From Planococcus circulans (GTDB lineage Bacteria > Bacillota > Bacilli > Bacillales_A > Planococcaceae): DNA of 46,582 nt. The position numbers were made by a program, and so were the translations under genes. The notes below the pieces were generated by a model. That model saw only the letters and a list, made by a program, of their open reading frames with translations, was not told where the DNA came from and searched no databases. Below, in pieces: positions 42,278 to 46,582 of the stretch (position 1 is its first letter; every line of letters begins with the position of its first letter). The stretch lies in assembly GCF_020023385.1 (NCBI RefSeq), contig NZ_JAIQCL010000017.1, positions 1 through 46,582 of the forward strand, in the 5' to 3' direction.

Positions 42278-42681
42278 ATGAGAAAACAAGATCTAACTAC
42301 AGAATTTCAGAAAAAGAGAAGAAAAAACGATTGAAGAGCTTCGCAATTGTTGGTTTAGTAGTAGTTTTATTGCTAGGATAGGGCGTCTATTGGGCATTCT
42401 TTGATATGAACAGGCTGCCAACAGGGGAGTATTTGACCGAAGAAACTTCACCGGACGGGAAATACACGTCAAAGGCATATGTCACCAACGGAGGCGCAAC
42501 CACAGCGTATTCAGTTCGAGGTGAATTAGTGATTAACGATAAGAATTCCAAAGTAAAAAACATCTACTGGAACTACCGTGAAGAGACTGCGGATATTAGT
42601 TGGCAAGACAACGATACAGTCATTATCAATGGACATTCATTGGATGTACTTAAAGAAAAATTTGATTTTAGAAATCAGTAA
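42278..42681 (+). pseudogene. Cassette gene remnant: DUF5412-like membrane protein
   Basis: From the ATG at 42278 (AAAAAGGGGAT upstream) the reading frame breaks in an A-run near 42315, continues as KRLKSFAIVGLVVVLLLG, hits TAG at 42379 where DUF5412 proteins have Tyr, then runs VYWAFFDMNRLPTGEYLTEETSPDGKYTSKAYVTNGG to the stop at 42681. The C-terminal part is intact and resembles DUF5412. One frameshift and one nonsense change mean no full membrane-anchored product; a 91-residue start at 42406 would lack the anchor. Sequencing error in the A-run is possible, but not for the TAG as well. Confidence 0.75.
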
Positions 42682-42704
42682 AAGAGCTACTAAAATAAGA
42701 GGAT

Positions 42705-42738
42705 TGAATGTAACTTATTACTAAGTAAGTTACATTCA
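42705..42738. repeat. 34-bp cassette site 9 (13-8-13)
   Basis: Consensus arms; core TTACTAAG. 23 bases after the stop of the DUF5412-like remnant. Confidence 0.85.
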
Positions 42739-42791
42739 AATCCATTAAGCTTATATATCGAAAACAAGAGTGAGAAAGGAGCAACTACATA

Positions 42792-43082
42792 ATGATCGTT
42801 GAAATTGATTTTGGAAATGAAGAAATTCGATACATTTCTTGCTCGACTAAAGTAGGGAAAAAAATGAACAAGTTAGAAAATGAACTGATCCATTGGTTCC
42901 ACGATAAAAATAAGAATAAGAAGTATTGGACTGAAGATGCGGATGTAGGAGAAAGTATCCCAGTTTTGAGTGCTCACGCAGTAGTTGATTGGCTAAATAA
43001 CGTGAGATTCAAAAAAGGAACGGCCAAAGCGAAAGAAATTGAATTTCCAGATGTGAAAGCTAAAAAGAAAATATATATATAA
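42792..43082 (+). CDS. Cassette gene: small hypothetical protein
   Basis: 96 residues, soluble and lysine-rich (FHDKNKNKKYWTEDADVGESIPVLSAHAVVDWLNNVRFKKGTAKAKEIEFPDVKAKKKIYI). GAAAGGAG is about eleven bases before the ATG. Family not recognised. Site 10 lies 49 bases after the stop. Confidence 0.6.
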   Translation: MIVEIDFGNEEIRYISCSTKVGKKMNKLENELIHWFHDKNKNKKYWTEDADVGESIPVLSAHAVVDWLNNVRFKKGTAKAKEIEFPDVKAKKKIYI

Positions 43083-43131
43083 CATTTATACATGGCTGCT
43101 ACAAAATTAAACAAGATTTGAAGTCGCATTT

Positions 43132-43165
43132 TGAATGTAACTTATTCTAAATTAAGTTACATTCA
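43132..43165. repeat. 34-bp cassette site 10 (13-8-13)
   Basis: Consensus arms; core TTCTAAAT. Last copy; no further one is seen to the right. Confidence 0.85.
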
Positions 43166-43283
43166 GTTCCCTGATTCCATTGGTTTTACCAGAAAACCAT
43201 AACAATCTGGGTTCATTATAAAAAAAGATACATTCACAAGACTGCGCTATCAGGTTTTAAAGCGTGGTTTTCAAAAGGATCTA

Positions 43284-43395
43284 GGTTTACATATCATTGA
43301 GTTATCGGAAGCTGAATAATTACAAAGAGAGAGGATGCGATTTAATCAGCTCCTGTCATTCCTTTTCATCTGTAAAAGTGTATCTTTAAGAATGA
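43284..43395 (-). other. Unit D: inverted dif-like site and degraded res-site-I-like sequence
   Basis: Read on the minus strand: 43395-43368 resembles site I (CATTCTTAAAGAT, AC, ACTTTTACAGATG), then at 43312-43284 GCTTCCGATAA, a 7-base centre, ATATGTAAACC. Spacing between the two parts (about 83 bases) matches units B and C (84-85). The extra centre base makes it 11-7-11, so it may be inactive. The whole stretch 43166-43677 has no gene. Confidence 0.5.
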
Positions 43396-43677
43396 TATTA
43401 TATAAAGTAAATGCCTATTCATCTATCTTTTAAAACACAAAATGGTAAAATAAGTATATAGTTTTTAGATAAAAAGTTTATACGCGCATAAATATTTATA
43501 ATTGATGAAGATTTGTGAAGTGCTATAAAATTTGTCAAAAGCAAATAAGATAATCATCCTATTTGGACCGATTTATCTAAGTCTGTTAATCTGTTTTTTA
43601 GATTTTTGTTTATATGATTAGCCTGATCGACTGGTTTTCCATTTCTCGCACATGAGGATTATATAAGGGGGATTAAT

Positions 43678-44223
43678 TTGGGGAAATATAAATTATTAGT
43701 AAAGTTATTTCTTTTATTGAGTTTAATGCTTTTAACCGTAGGCTGTTCATCAAAACCAGATTTCGAACTCTATGAAGGTAAGAACTTAAGTATCGCTGTA
43801 CTGGGCACTGAGCCAAAAATTGAAGAGGAGCAAGTGAATCTTCAAGAAATTTCGTTCGAGGAATTTACTACAGAAGAATTGAGAAAGTATGATGCGGTCT
43901 TCGTAACAAAAGAAAGCTTTTCAAAAGCCGCTGAAAGTCAATATGCATCTACTTATCTGGATTCACATATTCCATTCTTTTTCATTGAATCTAATAGAGG
44001 AGCATACCCCTTTATTGATGCAGAATTAGCGTATGAAGATGCTAGAGAGATGCCTCATACTAAATACTACGCCAATGGGTTCCTAGCAATCAGCAAAGAA
44101 GAACAAAAAACATGGAATTATGGGTTATACAATGACGAAGTAAATGAAGAGAATATAAAGGAAATGTTTTCAAGGATTTTTGAAACGATTGAAACAAATC
44201 CAAAGGGATCAGATGATAGTTAA
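43678..44223 (+). CDS. Lipoprotein of unknown function
   Basis: 181 residues. Signal KLLVKLFLLLSLMLLTVGC with the lipobox Cys at 23. The mature part looks like a small Rossmann-type domain (LSIAVLGTEPKIEEEQVNLQEISFEEFTTEELRKYDAVFVTKESF). TTG start at 43678 with AAGGGGGA upstream. It converges with amj across a strong terminator. Lies between inverted dif-like sites D and E with amj, so the two may be cargo of one dif module. Confidence 0.7.
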   Translation: MGKYKLLVKLFLLLSLMLLTVGCSSKPDFELYEGKNLSIAVLGTEPKIEEEQVNLQEISFEEFTTEELRKYDAVFVTKESFSKAAESQYASTYLDSHIPFFFIESNRGAYPFIDAELAYEDAREMPHTKYYANGFLAISKEEQKTWNYGLYNDEVNEENIKEMFSRIFETIETNPKGSDDS

Positions 44224-44229
44224 GAAAAT

Positions 44230-44281
44230 AAAAGAAGGAAGGCTGGGGGACATTTACATGTCACCTAGCCTTCCTTCTTTT
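44230..44281. terminator. Bidirectional terminator between lipoprotein gene and amj
   Basis: Fifteen-base perfect arms (44230-44244 and 44267-44281, AAAAGAAGGAAGGCT) with an inner GGGGACA/TGTCACC pairing; A- and T-runs at the edges serve both strands. Confidence 0.85.
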
Positions 44282-44319
44282 AGCAGGCGAAATTTAAATC
44301 ATGCTAAGTTTTATTAGCT

Positions 44320-45135
44320 TTAGACAATAAATTTCGTGAACCAGGCAATGTACCTTGCACCAGGTAAAAAGAATAATTGAGCAAGTATGGTACCCAGTAA
44401 TCGGGATGCGATCATCATTACAGCGATGCTTTTAAGATTTAAGTAACTGCCGCGTCGATTGAGGACATCATCGGCTAACACTGAGATTTTCGGATCGACA
44501 AAAACAATTAGAAGGATGGTGGCCAGTCCATTGATTAGACCAGAAGCCATGATAGCTGTAGCAGCTCTTTCTGGAACAATGATGGCTGCATATAGCGCAG
44601 AAAGAACGCCAATTGTGTAAACAGCGGTAATGATCATATTGATAAAAAATAACTGGACCGGAATATCTTTTAAACGGACACCTTTTAAATAAGACAGTTT
44701 TGGCAGATGAATGTGACCGATTCCTCTTCTAATATAACTAATATTCATTCCTTTTTTGACGAGTCCGGGTATAGATCCTCTTTCGGCTGAAAGATGAATG
44801 ATAGCACGTGAAAATATAGAGATGAAAGTCGGGAGCAAAAGAATCCCTATTATAGTTCCCACAGTAGAAGAACCGATGATTATCCGGTATTGTGCCTCGA
44901 CGAATTCAAATGTATTCGTCTCTGGAGCAGAGTCAATTAAACTTCCAGTAAAGGGTTGCTGCATCATATTTGCCAAACGGGAAACCATGACCATGACATT
45001 GAACAAGGAGAGAGCAGAGGCCAGCAGGCGTACTCTTACGCCTGATAAGCGAACGGCATAGGCCAGTGTTTCAATAGAATGGATGATCAAGACAAATAGG
45101 GCAATCATGATCAATTTTTCTGTGAAAAGTTCCAA
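44320..45135 (-). CDS. amj: Amj-family lipid II flippase
   Basis: 271 residues, about six membrane segments. The N-terminus MIALFVLIIHSIETLAYAVRLSGVRVRLLASALSLFNVMVMVSRLANMMQQP is typical of Amj (YdaH), the alternate flippase that moves the cell-wall precursor lipid II across the membrane and can replace MurJ in B. subtilis, where it is induced by wall stress. A plasmid copy is unexpected. It may help the host survive toxins or inhibitors that block MurJ. The start is ATG at 45135; no strong binding site is visible (AAAAGAAGG further upstream). Confidence 0.85.
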   Translation of the reverse strand: MELFTEKLIMIALFVLIIHSIETLAYAVRLSGVRVRLLASALSLFNVMVMVSRLANMMQQPFTGSLIDSAPETNTFEFVEAQYRIIIGSSTVGTIIGILLLPTFISIFSRAIIHLSAERGSIPGLVKKGMNISYIRRGIGHIHLPKLSYLKGVRLKDIPVQLFFINMIITAVYTIGVLSALYAAIIVPERAATAIMASGLINGLATILLIVFVDPKISVLADDVLNRRGSYLNLKSIAVMMIASRLLGTILAQLFFLPGARYIAWFTKFIV

Positions 45136-45259
45136 ATGAAAACCTTCTTTTACTTTTATCCTTATATTACCATAGCCTTACAGTTAAAAAATAAAAAATG
45201 GAAATATTGATTGCCAATTTTGATATTTCAATGGAATGATATTCCTAACAAACTATACT

Positions 45260-45287
45260 AGTTTACATATGAGGGATTATCAGAAGT
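45260..45287 (-). other. Site E: inverted dif-like site
   Basis: Read on the minus strand: ACTTCTGATAA, TCCCTC, ATATGTAAACT (11-6-11). Both arms are identical to those of site C at 41468-41495; the centre differs in one base, and the orientation is opposite. No res-like copy is next to it. Confidence 0.7.
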
Positions 45288-45318
45288 TAAGGTTTTGATG
45301 AAATAAACAATGAATATC

Positions 45319-45372
45319 AGCTTCAAAAGAAAGCCCGAATACCTAATGGGATTCGGGCTTTCTTTTGAAGCT
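45319..45372. terminator. Long perfect hairpin, 22-bp stem
   Basis: Arms 45319-45340 and 45351-45372 (AGCTTCAAAAGAAAGCCCGA...) are exact complements around a 10-base loop. It may end transcription in both directions or be part of a mobile module edge, since it takes the place held by hairpins in units B and C. Confidence 0.65.
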
Positions 45373-45539
45373 ACAAATTATACGACGAGCATTTAACTAT
45401 TAATAAAGGGGGCTGCTGCTTTTATTCTTTAGTAGTGACTACAATTCTAAATAAATGGTTTCCTTTTTCGCAGCCCAATATTTGCCACTGTAGTAGAATA
45501 TATTTACAAAGAAATTAAACGCATTGGGGGTTACTTTCT

Positions 45540-46424
45540 ATGAAAATGAGACGTCCGTTAGCAATAAATGAAGTAATTAATAACCAGCAACTTCGTGAAG
45601 TATTTTTATGTGCTCCACAGGGAGGCATGCGTAGATCAATTCGAACAAATTCATTAACGCTTATTTCGGACAAGACGAAGCTATACGATGATCGAGTTGT
45701 CGGAAATATTTATCATTATACTGGCATGGGCCAGAGCGGTGATCAAAAAATGAGCGGACAAAATTTGACGTTAGCAGAATCCAATCAAAATGGAGTAGAA
45801 ATTCACTTCTTTGAGGTAATGAAGCCAAAAGAATATACTTATCGCGGACGAGTAGTGCTTGCTGGGGAACCCTATAAAGCTCAACAAAAGGATCAAAATG
45901 GCAAACAGCGTCTTGTATGGATTTTTCCACTCCGTTTAAAAGATAGTAATGCGACATTTACGAAACTCTCAACAGCCACAGATGATGAGAAAGAGCTTCA
46001 AGAAGAGTTTCAAGACATTAAGCAAGTTGAAAGCTTGACAATTAAGCAAACTGAAAAAGAACGGCTAATCAAAGCTCGCATTGGCCAAGGAACTTTTAAA
46101 AAATTACTAATTCAGCGGGAGTGCAAATGTGCATTGTGCGGTGTAACAGATCCCCGCATATTGATTGCGAGTCACATTAAACCCTGGAGTATTTCTGCAA
46201 ATGAGGAGCGACTAGATGTACATAATGGATTATTGCTATGTCCAAATCACGATGTCTTGTTTGACAAGCAGTTAATTTCTTTCACTACGGACGGACAGAT
46301 TGCGATCTCGCACACAGTTGATGAAAAAGCACGTATATTTATGAACGTTAACGATAAGATGCGAATTGCGTTAACTGAACGGCAGAGGAGCTATATGCAG
46401 GATCATTATAACAATCTAGTCTAA
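45540..46424 (+). CDS. SRA-like/HNH endonuclease (McrA-type, type IV restriction)
   Basis: 294 residues. The N-terminal 135 resemble SRA/YDG-type base-reading domains (GGMRRSIRTNSLTLISDK...VGNIYHYTGMGQSGDQ...VEIHFFEV). The C-terminal part is an HNH nuclease: Cys197-x-x-Cys200, SHIKPWS (His212), NGLLLCPNHDVLFD (Asn229, Cys234, His237). Together this is the plan of enzymes that cut DNA carrying modified cytosine. GGGGG lies ten bases before the ATG. Such a gene on a plasmid protects it and its host against modified phage DNA. It stands alone at the right end, outside the cassette array. Confidence 0.8.
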   Translation: MKMRRPLAINEVINNQQLREVFLCAPQGGMRRSIRTNSLTLISDKTKLYDDRVVGNIYHYTGMGQSGDQKMSGQNLTLAESNQNGVEIHFFEVMKPKEYTYRGRVVLAGEPYKAQQKDQNGKQRLVWIFPLRLKDSNATFTKLSTATDDEKELQEEFQDIKQVESLTIKQTEKERLIKARIGQGTFKKLLIQRECKCALCGVTDPRILIASHIKPWSISANEERLDVHNGLLLCPNHDVLFDKQLISFTTDGQIAISHTVDEKARIFMNVNDKMRIALTERQRSYMQDHYNNLV

Positions 46425-46528
46425 TGAAATTTACTAAATTAATAGGACAAAAATAAATACTAACTAGCAATTCATTGACAGAACTACAACTCTAGATAAT
46501 AGATAAGAGGAAGTTAATTTGGGAAAAC
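46425..46528. other. Right flank without gene
   Basis: About 100 bases between the HNH gene and the terminal repeat. No gene or terminator is evident. Confidence 0.4.
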
Positions 46529-46582
46529 CCTTAGAAAGAAGTTAATCTAGTTAGTCATAGTTACGTATTAAGCGACCTGTCG
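46529..46582. repeat. Right terminal inverted repeat, Tn3-family-like
   Basis: Reverse complement of the first 54 bases with one mismatch. Beyond it toward the interior the two ends diverge (left GGGGAAAGGT, right TTGGGAAAAC), so the outer tip is less clear here than at the left. The 5 bases flanking each side are not the same, so the two ends are not shown to belong to one simple insertion. Confidence 0.6.

Noticed and set aside
36822..43165. The regularly repeated 34-bp palindromes as a CRISPR array
   Set aside because: Spacing is 427-1335 bases with genes in between, the repeats are fully palindromic with variable centres, and no cas gene is present.
36822..43165. The 34-bp palindromes as ordinary terminators
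   Set aside because: Stems are AT-rich, no T-run follows, loop length is always 8, and one copy lies between two divergent gene starts.
1..46582. tRNA or rRNA genes
   Set aside because: No cloverleaf with a TTCGANTC-type arm or rRNA-like stretch was seen; this was by eye only, so a covariance scan would be decisive.

Overview
The window looks like an almost complete conjugative theta-replicating plasmid of a low-to-moderate GC Gram-positive bacterium (Bacillales). Strong AAGGAGG-type ribosome binding sites, an Inc18-type Rep, a pSK41/pGO1-like conjugation operon, an S-layer-homology surface protein, a LexA box of the Bacillus type and dif-like sites of the Bacillus type all point to Firmicutes; a Planococcaceae-like host is my guess, not a proof. 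Both window ends carry the same 54-bp inverted sequence, resembling Tn3-family terminal repeats with their outer tips pointing into the window. The contig therefore probably stops inside copies of a transposon.

Layout. 0.3-3.3 kb: accessory genes (SOS-boxed YolD-like gene; secreted SLH/metallo-beta-lactamase/lamin-tail protein coupled to a DUF3006 gene). 3.5-22.5 kb, all minus strand: the transfer region. In transcription order: XRE repressor with three operators, a 25-bp inverted-repeat leader, VirB2-like pilin, a one-TM coupling-type protein, VirD4, small proteins, lipoprotein, VirB6, VirB3-like, TrsD, VirB4, cell-wall hydrolase, VirB8-like, a one-TM coiled-coil protein, a candidate oriT, an RHH relaxosome protein, MobL relaxase, primase and ArdC-like antirestriction protein. 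22.9-27.4 kb: maintenance core, with XRE protein, ParA, RHH-type ParB analogue and an Inc18 RepE/RepR-family initiator. Four arrays totalling 50 hexamers of consensus RYATRY repeat in a strict 8-bp period around this core and are the likely centromere. 27.4-30.6 kb: degenerate tyrosine recombinase, HigBA toxin-antitoxin pair, S51 peptidase, GNAT. 30.9-33.8 kb: AT-rich two-gene ATPase/TOPRIM operon, probably anti-phage defence. 34-36.1 kb: resolvase relic, unknown gene, possible small RNA, intact serine recombinase with a three-subsite res.

36.2-45.4 kb is the most unusual part. Small single-gene units lie on either strand and are separated by ten copies of a 34-bp element. Each has two nearly invariant 13-bp inverted arms (TGAATGTAACTTA) around an 8-bp variable core, the geometry of a tyrosine-recombinase crossover site. 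Interleaved are five 28-29-bp sites that match the Bacillus dif layout (11-6-11), four of them preceded by a copy of the res crossover subsite. The cargo looks like immunity or stress functions (SMI1/KNR4, DUF2691-like, NTF2-like, HIT, small membrane proteins, a lipoprotein, the lipid II flippase Amj). I read this as a gene-cassette array on a Gram-positive plasmid. The window closes with an SRA-like/HNH type IV restriction endonuclease gene.

The genes fit together as a mobile plasmid: Rep plus Par arrays keep it, the serine recombinase resolves multimers, HigBA stabilises it, the tra operon under an autoregulated repressor spreads it, ArdC helps establishment, and the defence and cassette genes are cargo.
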